Shown here piece by piece: positions 46,686 through 56,667 of a stretch of 64,000 nucleotides of DNA. This DNA comes from Poindextera sp036272595 (GTDB lineage Bacteria; Pseudomonadota; Alphaproteobacteria; Caulobacterales; Caulobacteraceae). Positions within the stretch are counted from its first letter, which is position 1. The number at the start of each line of letters is the position of its first letter. Position numbers and translations under genes: made by a program. The stretch lies in contig DATAYM010000092.1 in the NCBI GenBank assembly GCA_036272595.1, forward strand, positions 62,001-126,000, given 5' to 3'. Under the pieces are notes generated by a model. That model made no database searches. It was given only the letters and a program-made list of their open reading frames with translations, and was not told the DNA's origin.

Positions 46686-47068
46686 AACGGCTTTGGATCT
46701 TCGTCGGCCTGCACGTGGCCGGCATCGCCGCGGTGATCTGCGTGGTCACCGGCGTCGCGCGCACCCAGACGGTGGCGCCGCTGACCGCCCCGGCGGCCCA
46801 GCCGGTTCAGCCGCAGCAACCGGCTCGCGAGCCGCCCTACATCGCCCCGCCGGTCTCCGCCGCGCCGCCGATCGCCTCCCGCTGCGAGGCCGCCAGCCTG
46901 GCCTATCTGGTCGGCAAGCCGCGCACCGAAATCCCGGTGCCGGTGAACCCGAACACCCGCCGGGTCTCCTGCACCACCTGCCCGGTGACCCAGGACTACA
47001 ACCCCGGCCGCACCGACATCCTGTTCGACGCCGCGAGCGGCCTGATCACCGAGGTCAAGTGCGGGTGA
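46682..47068 (+). CDS. Secreted I78-like protease-inhibitor family protein
   Basis: From ATG 46682 (overlapping the holC stop) the 128-residue protein has a signal peptide or membrane anchor (WIFVGLHVAGIAAVICVVTG), a Pro/Gln-rich linker and a C-terminal ~60-residue domain with CEAASLAYLVGKPRTEIPVP and the ending TDILFDAASGLITEVKCG, matching the I78 fold. Family members inhibit serine proteases such as elastase; here the role is unproven. Confidence 0.72.
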   Translation: MKRLWIFVGLHVAGIAAVICVVTGVARTQTVAPLTAPAAQPVQPQQPAREPPYIAPPVSAAPPIASRCEAASLAYLVGKPRTEIPVPVNPNTRRVSCTTCPVTQDYNPGRTDILFDAASGLITEVKCG

Positions 47069-47080
47069 GGCGATAAATCA

Positions 47081-47177
47081 CCGTCATCCCCGCTGGAGTG
47101 CAGCGGAATGCGGAAGACCCAGAGACGCTCGCGTTCGATGGTGATCATGGGTAGCCCGGACAAGCCGGGCTATGACG
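47081..47177 (-). repeat. Dispersed palindromic repeat, copy B
   Basis: Read on the minus strand it opens CGTCATAGCCCGG and shares the ACCCATGATCACC core with copies A and C. It contains a perfect 7-bp stem (AGCCCGG with CCGGGCT, loop of 5) and ends with ATGACG, the inverse of its start. It sits between convergent holC-I78 and the ABC-F gene. Confidence 0.72.
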
Positions 47178-47193
47178 AATTAGGGGTGGCGCT

Positions 47194-49056
47194 TCACCCG
47201 GCAGCGCTCTCAGCGCTTTCGTAGGCCTCGGCGGCGGCGATCCAGGCGGCTTCGGCCTTGTCCACCGCTTCCTGCGCCCGCGTGCGGCGGCGGCCGAGTT
47301 CGGCGGCGTGGGTGGGATCGCGGCCGAACAGGGCTGGATCGGCCAGGGCCGCGTCCAGCCGCGCGGCCGCCTGGGTCTCCCGCGCCAGCGCCGCCTCGGC
47401 CGCTTCCAGCTTGCGCTTCAGCGGCGCCAGGGCCGGCGGCGCGCCTCTCGGCGGCGCCGGGGTCGGGGTCTGGGCCGGTCCGCGCGCGGCGACCCTGGCG
47501 CGGTCCAGCACGAACCGGGCGTAGTCGGCCATGTCGCCCTCGAACGGCTTGATCGTCCCGTCCGCCGCCAGCCACAGCCGGTCGGCGACCAGCTCCATCA
47601 GCGAGCGGTCGTGGGTGATCAGGATCACCGCGCCCTCGTAGTCGTTCAGCGCGTCGAGCAGGGCGCGGCGGCTGTCGATGTCCAGGTGGTTGGTCGGCTC
47701 GTCGAGGATCAGCAGGTGCGGCGCGTCCATCGCCACGAGGTTGAGCAGGAGCCGCGCCCGCTCGCCGCCGGAAAGGTCGGCGACGGTGGTCTCGGCCTTC
47801 GACGCGCCGAGGCCGAACTGGGCGAGCCGCGAGCGGCGCTGGGCCTCGCTCGCTTCCGGCAGGGCGCGGCGGACGATGTCCAGCGGCGTGTCGGTGGGGT
47901 CCATGGCCTCGATCTGGTGCTGGTGGAACCAGCCGGCCTTCAGCCGACGGTCGCGGTGCATGGTCCCGGCCTCGACCTGCAGGGCGCCGGCGATCAGCTT
48001 GGCGAAGGTCGACTTGCCGGCGCCGTTGACGCCCAGGAGCCCGATGCGGTCGTCGAGGTCGAGGCGCAGGTTGAGGGTCTTCAGCACCGGCGGACCGCCA
48101 TAGCCCACCGCCGCGCCTTCCAGCCGGATCAGCGGCGGGGCCAGCGGCTTGGGCGGCGAGGGCAGGCGGAACGGCGCGGTCTGCTCGGCGATCACCGCGG
48201 CGACCACCGGCAGCTTGGCGATCATCTTCATGCGTGACTGGGCCTGGGCCGCCTTCGAAGCCTTGGCGCGGAAGCGGTCGACGAAGGACTGCATGTGGGC
48301 GCGGCGGGCCTCGATCTTGGCCCGCGTCGCTTCCTGCAGCCGCAGCTTCTCGCCCCGCTCGCGCTCGAAGGCGTCATAGCCGCCGGTGTAGAGGTCGAGC
48401 TTGCCGTCGTTTAGATGCAGGATGTAGCCGACCGACTTGTCGAGCAGTTCGCGGTCGTGGCTGATGACCAGGGCGGTCTTCGGGTACTTGCGCAGGCGAG
48501 CTTCCAGCCAGAGGGCGCCTTCCAGGTCCAGATAGTTGGTCGGCTCGTCGAGCAGCAAAAGGTCGGGCTCGGCGAACAGCGCCGCGGCCAGGGCCACGCG
48601 CATGCGCCAGCCGCCGGAGAACTCGGCCATCGGCCGCGGCAGGTCGGCGGCGGAGAAGCCCAGGCCGCTGAGGATCTCCGCGGCGCGCGAGGGCGCCCGG
48701 TCGGCGTCGATCTCGGCCAGGCGGGCGTAGATCTCGCCCATGTGCTCGGGATCGGCGGTCTCCACCTCGCGCATCAGCCGGTCGCGCTCGACGTCGGCGG
48801 CGAGCACGGTGTCGAGCAGCGCAACCGGGCTGGCCGGATGCTCCTGGTCCACCGAGCCGATGCGGGCGGCCTTGGGAAGGCCGATCTCGCCGCCGCCGGG
48901 TTCCAGCTCGCCCTTGATCAGCTTGAACAGGGTGGTCTTGCCCGCGCCGTTGCGGCCCACCAGCCCGACCTTGGCGGCGTTGGGCAGCGAGACGGTGGCG
49001 GAATCGAAAAACCGGCGCCCGTAGGCGTCGAAAACGAGGTCGTTGATGCGAAGCAT
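47194..49056 (-). CDS. ABC-F family ATPase (Uup/YheS type)
   Basis: The 620-residue protein has two ABC domains and no membrane part: Walker A GRNGAGKTTLF and GVNGAGKSTFAKL, signature motifs EFSGGWRMRVAL and LSGGERARLLL, Walker B DLLLLDEPTN and LLILDEPTNHLD, and the charged linker between them. The C-terminal coiled-coil tail suggests the YheS or Uup subfamily. These proteins act on ribosomes; the exact member cannot be set by eye. Confidence 0.9.
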   Translation of the reverse strand: MLRINDLVFDAYGRRFFDSATVSLPNAAKVGLVGRNGAGKTTLFKLIKGELEPGGGEIGLPKAARIGSVDQEHPASPVALLDTVLAADVERDRLMREVETADPEHMGEIYARLAEIDADRAPSRAAEILSGLGFSAADLPRPMAEFSGGWRMRVALAAALFAEPDLLLLDEPTNYLDLEGALWLEARLRKYPKTALVISHDRELLDKSVGYILHLNDGKLDLYTGGYDAFERERGEKLRLQEATRAKIEARRAHMQSFVDRFRAKASKAAQAQSRMKMIAKLPVVAAVIAEQTAPFRLPSPPKPLAPPLIRLEGAAVGYGGPPVLKTLNLRLDLDDRIGLLGVNGAGKSTFAKLIAGALQVEAGTMHRDRRLKAGWFHQHQIEAMDPTDTPLDIVRRALPEASEAQRRSRLAQFGLGASKAETTVADLSGGERARLLLNLVAMDAPHLLILDEPTNHLDIDSRRALLDALNDYEGAVILITHDRSLMELVADRLWLAADGTIKPFEGDMADYARFVLDRARVAARGPAQTPTPAPPRGAPPALAPLKRKLEAAEAALARETQAAARLDAALADPALFGRDPTHAAELGRRRTRAQEAVDKAEAAWIAAAEAYESAESAAG

Positions 49057-49215
49057 GGGAAGGCTCTGATGAGTTAGGCGTGACAGACTGAAAGGGCGGC
49101 GTGGGCAGGGCTCGCCGCACCGCGCGCGAGTGCGCGGCGTTCGCCCGGTGGGCGCTAACGCGTCAGTCTGATACCCGCCGGGTGCATCACGATCTCATCT
49201 TGCCTTGTTCGCGCC

Positions 49216-49244
49216 TTGGCGGCGCGGACGGGCGTCGTTATAAG
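49216..49244 (+). promoter_or_regulatory. Predicted sigma-70 promoter of ndk
   Basis: TTGGCG, a 17-base spacer and TATAAG upstream of ndk, giving a leader of about 45 bases. TTGGCG resembles the TTGACG -35 common in alphaproteobacteria. Confidence 0.5.
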
Positions 49245-49295
49245 CCCGGACCCTCAAGTTTCCAATCCTCCCTTAGAGAGCGCGTGGCCTTTTCA

Positions 49296-49715
49296 ATGAC
49301 CGAACGAACCTTCTCGATCATCAAACCGGACGCGACGCGCCGCAACCTGACCGGCAAGGTCAATGCGGTCATCGAGGACGCCGGCCTGCGCATCGTCGGT
49401 CAGCGCCGGGTGAGGATGAGCCGCGCCCAGGCGGAAAAGTTTTATGAAGTGCACAAGGACAAGCCGTTCTTCGGCGAGTTGGTCGACTTCATGACCTCGG
49501 GTCCGGTGGTCGTGCAGGTGCTGGAAGGCGAGGGCGCCATCGCCCGCTACCGCGACGTGATGGGCGCCACCAACCCGGCCAACGCCGCGCCGGGCACCAT
49601 CCGCGCCCTCTATGCCGAGAGCTTCACCGGCAATTCGGTGCACGGCTCGGACAGCGCCGAAAACGCCACGGTCGAGATCGGCCAGTTCTTCACCGACGCC
49701 GACATCGTCGGCTGA
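49296..49715 (+). CDS. ndk: Nucleoside diphosphate kinase
   Basis: Ndk transfers phosphate between nucleoside tri- and diphosphates. From ATG 49296 (MTERTFSIIKPDATRR) it is 139 residues, with the catalytic His in the NSVHGSDS block. An in-frame GTG at 49284 is an alternative start. It is divergent from the ABC-F gene with a predicted promoter upstream, and purN follows 10 bases after its stop. Confidence 0.97.
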   Translation: MTERTFSIIKPDATRRNLTGKVNAVIEDAGLRIVGQRRVRMSRAQAEKFYEVHKDKPFFGELVDFMTSGPVVVQVLEGEGAIARYRDVMGATNPANAAPGTIRALYAESFTGNSVHGSDSAENATVEIGQFFTDADIVG

Positions 49716-49725
49716 CCCAGAACGG

Positions 49726-50334
49726 ATGCCGACGCCGCTGCGCCTGGGGTTCCTGGCTTCTCACGCGGGGTCGAGCATGCGGGCCATCGTCGGCGCCATC
49801 GGCGCGGGCGAGCTGGACGCGACGGCGGCCATCGTCATCAGCAACAACGCCGACGCCCCGGCGCTGGCGTTCGCGCTGGCCAGCGGCGTCGCCGGCCGGC
49901 ACATCAGCGCCAGGAGCGCGGGCTCGGAAGCCGAGGCCGACCGGCTGATCGCCGCCGCCCTGGCCGAGGCCGGGGTCAACCTGGTGGTGCTGTCCGGCTA
50001 CCTGCGCATGGTCGGGCCGCTGACGCTGGCGCGCTACCAGGGCCGCATCCTGAACATCCATCCGGCGCTTCTGCCGAAATACGGCGGCAAGGGCATGTAT
50101 GGCCGGTTCGTCCATGAAGCGGTGCTGTCCAGCGGCGATGCGGTCAGCGGCGCCTCGGTGCACCTGGTCGACGAGGAATACGACCACGGTCCGGTGGTCA
50201 GCCAGAAGACCGTGCCGATCGTCGCCGGCGACACGGCCGAGACCCTGCGCGACAAGGTGATCGCCATCGAAGGCGCGCTGTTCGTCGAGACATTGCAGAA
50301 GATCGCGGCGCGCGGCGGCGAGATCGTTCCCTAA
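49726..50334 (+). CDS. purN: Phosphoribosylglycinamide formyltransferase
   Basis: PurN formylates GAR with 10-formyl-THF. The 202-residue protein has the folate-binding VVLSGYLRMVGPL and the catalytic NIHPALLPKY block and ends with DHGPVVSQKTVPIVAGDTAE. It faces purM tail to tail across a palindromic repeat, unlike the common co-directional purM-purN operon. Confidence 0.96.
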   Translation: MPTPLRLGFLASHAGSSMRAIVGAIGAGELDATAAIVISNNADAPALAFALASGVAGRHISARSAGSEAEADRLIAAALAEAGVNLVVLSGYLRMVGPLTLARYQGRILNIHPALLPKYGGKGMYGRFVHEAVLSSGDAVSGASVHLVDEEYDHGPVVSQKTVPIVAGDTAETLRDKVIAIEGALFVETLQKIAARGGEIVP

Positions 50335-50340
50335 ACTTTT

Positions 50341-50417
50341 CCGTCATGGCCCGACTTGTTCGGGCCACCCATGATCACCGACTCCGACCAGTGCGTATGG
50401 ATCAGCGGGGGATGACG
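50341..50417 (+). repeat. Dispersed palindromic repeat, copy C
   Basis: Copy C has the same CGTCAT start, a perfect 7-bp stem (GGCCCGA with TCGGGCC, loop CTTGT), the ACCCATGATCACC core and a terminal ATGACG. Between copies the stem sequence differs but stays paired (covariation). It lies between convergent purN and purM. Confidence 0.75.
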
Positions 50418-50440
50418 ATGTCTTTATGGTCGGGAGATGC

Positions 50441-51466
<1,026 letters not shown>

Positions 51467-51547
51467 CCCGGAAATCCGCTTTTCGGGCGCACACGCGCTG
51501 GAACGAACCCTTGTCCTGGGCCCGAGTCTCGGGGCTATAGCTAGCCG

Positions 51548-52720
51548 ATGACGCCGATCACCACCACAGCCGACCTCGCGGCCTTCTGCCAGAAGCTCGC
51601 CAGCGCCCCTTTCATCGCGGTCGATACCGAGTTCATGCGCGAGACCACCTATTGGCCAAGGCTCTGCCTGGTGCAGGTGGCCGGGCCCGAGGACGCGGCC
51701 AATATCGATCCGATGGCGGAGGGGCTCGACCTCGCCCCGCTGCTCGCCCTGATGGGCGATCCGTCCATCCAGAAGGTGTTCCACGCCGGCCGCCAGGACG
51801 TCGAGATCTTCAACAATCTGGGGGTGATCCCCAAACCCTTGTTCGACACCCAGATCGCCGCCATGGCCGCCGGCTTCGGCGAGCAGGTGGCCTATGACGC
51901 CCTGGTGCGCCAGACGCTGAAGGTCAGCCTGGACAAGTCCAGCCGCTTCACCGACTGGGCCCGGCGGCCGCTGAACCAGGCGCAGCTGGAATACGCCCTG
52001 GCCGACGTGACCCACCTGGCCACCCTCTATCCGATGCTGCGCGCGCAGCTGGAGGCGAGCGGGCGCCTGGCCTGGGTGCTGGAGGAGATGTCGGCGCTGA
52101 CCGATCCGGGCAATTACGACCTCGATCCGGAGAACGCCTGGAAGCGGCTGAAGCCGCGCAAGTTCGCGCCGAAATACCTGGCGGTGCTGCGCGGCGTCGC
52201 CGCCTGGCGCGAGCGCACCGCCCAGACCCGCGACCAGCCGCGCGGCCGCATCCTGAAGGACGACGCGATCGACGAGATCGCCAACCAGCTGCCCACCGAC
52301 GCCGACTCGCTGGGCCGGCTGCGCTCGCTGCCCAAGGGGTTCTCGGGCTCGCGGTTCGGCATCGAGATCGTCGAGGCGGTGCGCGAATCCCTGGCCAGGG
52401 CCGACAGCTACGCGCCGGTGATCGAGCGCAGTTCCACCCCGCCCAACCCCGCGTCCGGCGCCATCGTCGAGCTGCTCAAGGTGCTGCTGAAGGCGCGCGC
52501 CGAGGACGCCGGCGTCGCCTCCAAACTGATCGCCACGGTCTCCGACCTGGAAAAGATCGCCTGCGACGACGCCGCCGACACCCAGGCGCTGCATGGCTGG
52601 CGGCGCGAAGCCTTCGGCGAGGACGCGCTGCGGCTGAAGCGCGGCGAACTGGCCCTGGTGCTGGACGGCGCGCGGGTGCGGGTGGTGGAGGTGCGCAGGG
52701 CGCCGAGGGCGGCGGAGTAG
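51548..52720 (+). CDS. rnd: Ribonuclease D
   Basis: RNase D is a 3'-5' exonuclease that trims tRNA ends. The 390-residue protein has the DEDDy motif (VDTEFMRETTYWPRL with Asp and Glu), HAGRQDVEIF and the YALADVTHLATLYP block, then HRDC-type domains. A possible promoter (TTGTCC, 18-base spacer, CTATAG at 51535-51540) lies directly upstream. Confidence 0.93.
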   Translation: MTPITTTADLAAFCQKLASAPFIAVDTEFMRETTYWPRLCLVQVAGPEDAANIDPMAEGLDLAPLLALMGDPSIQKVFHAGRQDVEIFNNLGVIPKPLFDTQIAAMAAGFGEQVAYDALVRQTLKVSLDKSSRFTDWARRPLNQAQLEYALADVTHLATLYPMLRAQLEASGRLAWVLEEMSALTDPGNYDLDPENAWKRLKPRKFAPKYLAVLRGVAAWRERTAQTRDQPRGRILKDDAIDEIANQLPTDADSLGRLRSLPKGFSGSRFGIEIVEAVRESLARADSYAPVIERSSTPPNPASGAIVELLKVLLKARAEDAGVASKLIATVSDLEKIACDDAADTQALHGWRREAFGEDALRLKRGELALVLDGARVRVVEVRRAPRAAE

Positions 52721-52733
52721 GGGCGGCTCTTGA

Positions 52734-52902
52734 TCCTCCCCATTTGGGGGAGGGGGACCATGCGAAGCATGGTGGAGGGGGCCTTGCCGCGCTCATGGCA
52801 TCGGCAAGGCTGATCTCTGAATCCATCTGAAACCGGCCGCGTCCGGCGTCGCGCCCCCTCCACCGCACTTTCGTGCGGTCCCCCTCCCCCAACGGGGGAG
52901 GA
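52734..52902. repeat. Composite inverted repeat between rnd and ppx
   Basis: Two ~50-base arms (52734-52783 and 52851-52902) are imperfect inverted copies. Each carries a G/C-rich end (TCCTCCCC ... GGGGGAGGGGG) and its own small hairpin, CCATGC-GAA-GCATGG in the left arm and CCGCAC-GAAA-GTGCGG when the right arm is inverted; the stem differs but remains paired. Terminator between convergent genes or a mobile palindrome are both possible. Confidence 0.7.
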
Positions 52903-52918
52903 TAGAGGGCGGCGGCGG

Positions 52919-54412
52919 TTATTTCCCCAGCTTCAGGCCCATCTCCAGCCGGTCGGCGAATTGGGCGGCGCGTTTGGCGGTCTGCTCGCCGAGCAGCATG
53001 TCGGCCCAGCGGGAGTCGGCGGTGAGGACCACGGCGCCGGCTTCGATGGCCAGGGTCGAGCGGCGCAGGAGGTCGGCGCTGCGGCCGGAGAGGTCGCAGC
53101 CCAGCCGCATGGCCGCGCCGAGCGCCAGGGCGCGGGCGCGGGCCTCGTCGGTAAGGATGCGGCTCAGGATGCGCGGCTCCGGCGGGTTGGACGAGGCGGT
53201 GTGGCGGGCGAACAGGGCGACAGCGATGAAGCCGCGCTCGGCGTGGCTCATGCCGGCGATCGGGGCGCGCAGCACCTGCTCGAACACCAGGTCGGCGCGG
53301 TGGTCGGGGTGCAGCCGCGCGCCGACGTCGGCCAGCCGGCAGGCGGCGGCGATCAGCACCAGGTCCCGGCCGGGGAAGACCGGTTCGAGCGCCGAAAAGG
53401 CCGGGCGCAGCCAGACCTCCAGCGCCGGGCCCAGATCCTCGCTCAGCCCCTGCCGCGCGCCGAGCGCCACGCAGCCCTCGACCAGCGGATCCAGCGCCCG
53501 CACCCGGCTGGGCATGGCGTCCAGCAGCAGGCCCTCGCGCAGGCCGAAGGCGGAGATGGAGACGCGCTTCAGGCCCAGCCGCTCGATCATGCCCTCCAAG
53601 ACCACGGCGGCGTAGGGGATGGTGTCCAGCCGGCGCTTGGAGACGCCCTCGATCCGCTCCAGCGAGCCCTTCGACTGGCGGGCGATGAAGCGGGCGGCGG
53701 TGAGCGCGTCCTCGGCGCCGATCTCGTACTGGTGGACGATCTCCAGCGGATAGCCGGTCAGCTGCATCTGCAGCAGGGCGAGGTTCCGCCAGCCGCCGCC
53801 GACCGCGTAGAGGGTCTGGGCCGAAAAGGTGGAGCGCACCGCATCCAGCACCTTGGCGGTCCGGGCCCGGGCGCGGTCGAGGTCGAAGCCGCCCGGGCCG
53901 CGCAGCGAAAAGGCCCCGAGCGGCAGGGTGACGCCGGCGCCCGGCTTGCCGGCGTCCACCAGGGTCAGCTCCAGGCTGGAGCCGCCCATGTCGCCGACGA
54001 CGCCGCTGGCGTCCGGCTGGCCGGCCAGCACCCCGAGGGCCGAATAGCGCGCCTCTTCCTCGCCGGTGAGCACGCGCACCTTCATGCCGGTCTCGCTCTT
54101 CAGCAGGCGCACGAAGTCCGGCCCGTCGGCGGCCTCGCGCACGGCGGCGGTGGCGACGGTGAACACCTCCGTCGGCCTGACCGCGTCGAGCACCGCCTTG
54201 AAGCGGCGCAGCGCCGCCAGCGCCGTCCGCACCCCGACCGGATCGAGCCGGCGGGTGGTGGCGACCTCGCTGCCCAGGCCGGCCAGCACCTTTTCGTTGA
54301 AGACGGTCCAGATCGCCCGGCTTTCCAGCCGATAGATGACCAGCCGGACCGAGTTGGAGCCGATATCGATGACCGCGGCGTCGCGGGCGGGCCTAGCCTC
54401 CTGCGCCGACAT
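52919..54412 (-). CDS. ppx: Exopolyphosphatase, Ppx/GppA family
   Basis: The 497-residue protein has VIDIGSNSVRLVIYRL, GDMGGSSLELTLV, and FTVATAAVREA motifs, plus the C-terminal HD-like domain (residues ~330-490) that the copy at 9251-10366 lacks. It removes terminal phosphates of polyphosphate; pppGpp hydrolysis is also possible. Its start overlaps the ppk stop by 20 bases, the common ppk-ppx pairing. Confidence 0.92.
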   Translation of the reverse strand: MSAQEARPARDAAVIDIGSNSVRLVIYRLESRAIWTVFNEKVLAGLGSEVATTRRLDPVGVRTALAALRRFKAVLDAVRPTEVFTVATAAVREAADGPDFVRLLKSETGMKVRVLTGEEEARYSALGVLAGQPDASGVVGDMGGSSLELTLVDAGKPGAGVTLPLGAFSLRGPGGFDLDRARARTAKVLDAVRSTFSAQTLYAVGGGWRNLALLQMQLTGYPLEIVHQYEIGAEDALTAARFIARQSKGSLERIEGVSKRRLDTIPYAAVVLEGMIERLGLKRVSISAFGLREGLLLDAMPSRVRALDPLVEGCVALGARQGLSEDLGPALEVWLRPAFSALEPVFPGRDLVLIAAACRLADVGARLHPDHRADLVFEQVLRAPIAGMSHAERGFIAVALFARHTASSNPPEPRILSRILTDEARARALALGAAMRLGCDLSGRSADLLRRSTLAIEAGAVVLTADSRWADMLLGEQTAKRAAQFADRLEMGLKLGK

Positions 54413-56609
54413 GCTCGAACGCGCGCGGCAGGTCCTTCACCTTCTGGCCGCGACCGGACAGACTGGGGTTGGTCATGAAATACTGGTGGGCCGAGAAGGC
54501 TTTCGGCCGGTCCCAGCTGGCGGCGCGGCGATAGCGGCCCTGGGCGTCCATGGTCCAGCTCTGCGCCTCGTCATTGATGTTGGCGACCATGATCTGGCCC
54601 AGCACCTGCTGGTGGGTGGTCGGGTTCTCCACCGGCACCAGGGACTCGACGCGGCGATCCAGGTTGCGCGGCATCCAGTCGGCGGAGGAGATGAACACCC
54701 GGGCCTGGGCGCTGGGCATGGCCGCGCCGTTGGCGAAGGCGACGATGCGCGAATGCTCCAGGAAGCGGCCGACGATGCTCTTCACATGGATGTTGTCGGA
54801 GAGGCCCGGCACGCCGGGGCGCAGGCAGCAGATGCCGCGGATCACCAGCTGGATGGCGACCCCTGCCTGGCTGGCGCGATAGAGGGCGTCGATGACCACC
54901 GGGTCGACCAGGGCGTTCAGCTTGGCCCAGATCGCCGCCGGCAGGCCCGCCTTGGCGTTCTCCGCCTCGTGGGCGATCATCTTCAGCAGGTCGGCCTTCA
55001 AGGTCACCGGCGAGAACGACAGCTTCTCCAGCTTCGCCGGCACGGCGTAGCCGGTGATGAAGTTGAACAGCTTGCCGGAATCCCGCGCCAGGGCGGCGTC
55101 GCAGGTGAACAGCGACAGGTCGGTGTAGATCTTCGCCGTCTGCGGGTGATAGTTGCCGGTGCCGAAGTGGCAGTAGGTGCGCAAGGCCTCGCCCTCGCGC
55201 CGCACCACGATCGAGAGCTTGGCGTGGGTCTTGTACTCGACGAAGCCGAAGACGACATGGACCCCGGCGCGCTCCAGGTCCCTGGCCCATTTCAGATTGG
55301 CCGCCTCGTCGAACCTGGCCTTGATCTCGACCAGGGCGGTGACGTTCTTGCCGTTGTCCGCCGCCTCGATCAGGGCCGCGACGATCGGGCTGTCCTGGGA
55401 GGTGCGGTAGAGGGTCTGCTTGATCGCCAGCACGTTGGGGTCGCGCGCCGCCTGCCTGAGGAACTGGACCACCACGTCGAAGCTCTCGAACGGGTGGTGG
55501 ACCAGGATGTCCTTCTCGCGGATGGCGGCGAAACAGTCGCCGCCGTGGTCGCGGATGCGCTCGGGGAAGCGCGGCTCGAAGGGGCGGAACTTCAGGTCCT
55601 GGCGGTCGGCGGGGATCAGCTGGGCCAGTTCGTCCAGGCCCAGCATGCCGTCGACCAGGATGATGTCCTGGGGCTCGGCGCGCAGGTTGCCGGCGATGAA
55701 GTGGCGCAACTCCTCGGGCATCAGGTGCTCGATCTCGATGCGCACCACCGAGCCGAGGCGGCGCTGGCGCAGGCGCATCTCGAACTCGCGCACCAGGTCC
55801 TCGGCCTCTTCCTCGATCTCCACGTCCGAGTCGCGGATCAGCCGGAAGACGCCGCTGGCCTCCACGTCGCAGCCCGGGAAGAGCTGGTCGAGGAACAGCA
55901 CCAGGACGCCTTCCAAGGTGATGAAGCGGCGGACGCTGCGCCGGGTGCGGGCGTTGGTCGAGCGCGGCAGCTCCCAGAACCGCGCCACCTGCGCCGGCAC
56001 CGGCACCAGGGCGTAGAAGGGCTTGCCGTCGGACGGCCGCTTCAGCTTCAGCACCAGCGAAAAGGCCAGGTTGGGGATGAAGGGGAAGGGGTGGGCCGGG
56101 TCGATGGCCAGGGGGGTGAGGATGGGGAAGAGCTGGCTCTGGAATACCTCGGCCAGCCAGGCGCGCTCGATGGCGGTGACGTCGGCGGAATCGATCACCG
56201 TCAGGCCCTCGGCCTTCAGCTGGGCGCGCAGCTGGCGCCAGCGGCGCTGCTGGTCACCCATCAGGGTGGCGGCGGAATCGTTGATGCGGGCCAGCTGCTC
56301 GGCCGCGGTCAGGCCCTCCTGGCTGACCACGCGGATGTTCTCGCGGACGAGGTCCTTCAGGCCGGCGACCCGGACCATGTAGAATTCGTCGAGGTTGGCG
56401 GCCGATATCGACAGGAAGCGCAGCCGCTCGAGCAGCGGATGGCGCGGGTTCTCGCTCTCCTCCAGCACCCGTTCGTTGAAGGCCAGCCACGACAGTTCGC
56501 GGTTGATGAAGCGGTCGTGCGAATTGATCAGCGCCTCGTCCAGCGCCGGGCTGGACGGGACAGGCGTCAGGGTCGCGGGAATGGCGTCGGCGATCGCGAT
56601 GTCGGTCAT
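54393..56609 (-). CDS. ppk: Polyphosphate kinase 1
   Basis: Ppk makes polyphosphate from ATP. The 738-residue protein has the N-terminal domain (RFINRELSWLAFNERVLEES), the head domain, and two catalytic phospholipase D-like domains, with the autophosphorylated His in YCHFGTGNYHP and the second His in ILVHHPFESFDVV. Its tail runs into ppx. Upstream is hdaA on the same strand, so replication control and polyphosphate metabolism share a locus. Confidence 0.96.
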   Translation of the reverse strand: MTDIAIADAIPATLTPVPSSPALDEALINSHDRFINRELSWLAFNERVLEESENPRHPLLERLRFLSISAANLDEFYMVRVAGLKDLVRENIRVVSQEGLTAAEQLARINDSAATLMGDQQRRWRQLRAQLKAEGLTVIDSADVTAIERAWLAEVFQSQLFPILTPLAIDPAHPFPFIPNLAFSLVLKLKRPSDGKPFYALVPVPAQVARFWELPRSTNARTRRSVRRFITLEGVLVLFLDQLFPGCDVEASGVFRLIRDSDVEIEEEAEDLVREFEMRLRQRRLGSVVRIEIEHLMPEELRHFIAGNLRAEPQDIILVDGMLGLDELAQLIPADRQDLKFRPFEPRFPERIRDHGGDCFAAIREKDILVHHPFESFDVVVQFLRQAARDPNVLAIKQTLYRTSQDSPIVAALIEAADNGKNVTALVEIKARFDEAANLKWARDLERAGVHVVFGFVEYKTHAKLSIVVRREGEALRTYCHFGTGNYHPQTAKIYTDLSLFTCDAALARDSGKLFNFITGYAVPAKLEKLSFSPVTLKADLLKMIAHEAENAKAGLPAAIWAKLNALVDPVVIDALYRASQAGVAIQLVIRGICCLRPGVPGLSDNIHVKSIVGRFLEHSRIVAFANGAAMPSAQARVFISSADWMPRNLDRRVESLVPVENPTTHQQVLGQIMVANINDEAQSWTMDAQGRYRRAASWDRPKAFSAHQYFMTNPSLSGRGQKVKDLPRAFEHVGAGG

Positions 56610-56667
56610 GGCGGTTCCGCTGGGGGCCTTTGAACTTGTCGCTCAGCCCACCCCAGCCTGCAAGTCC

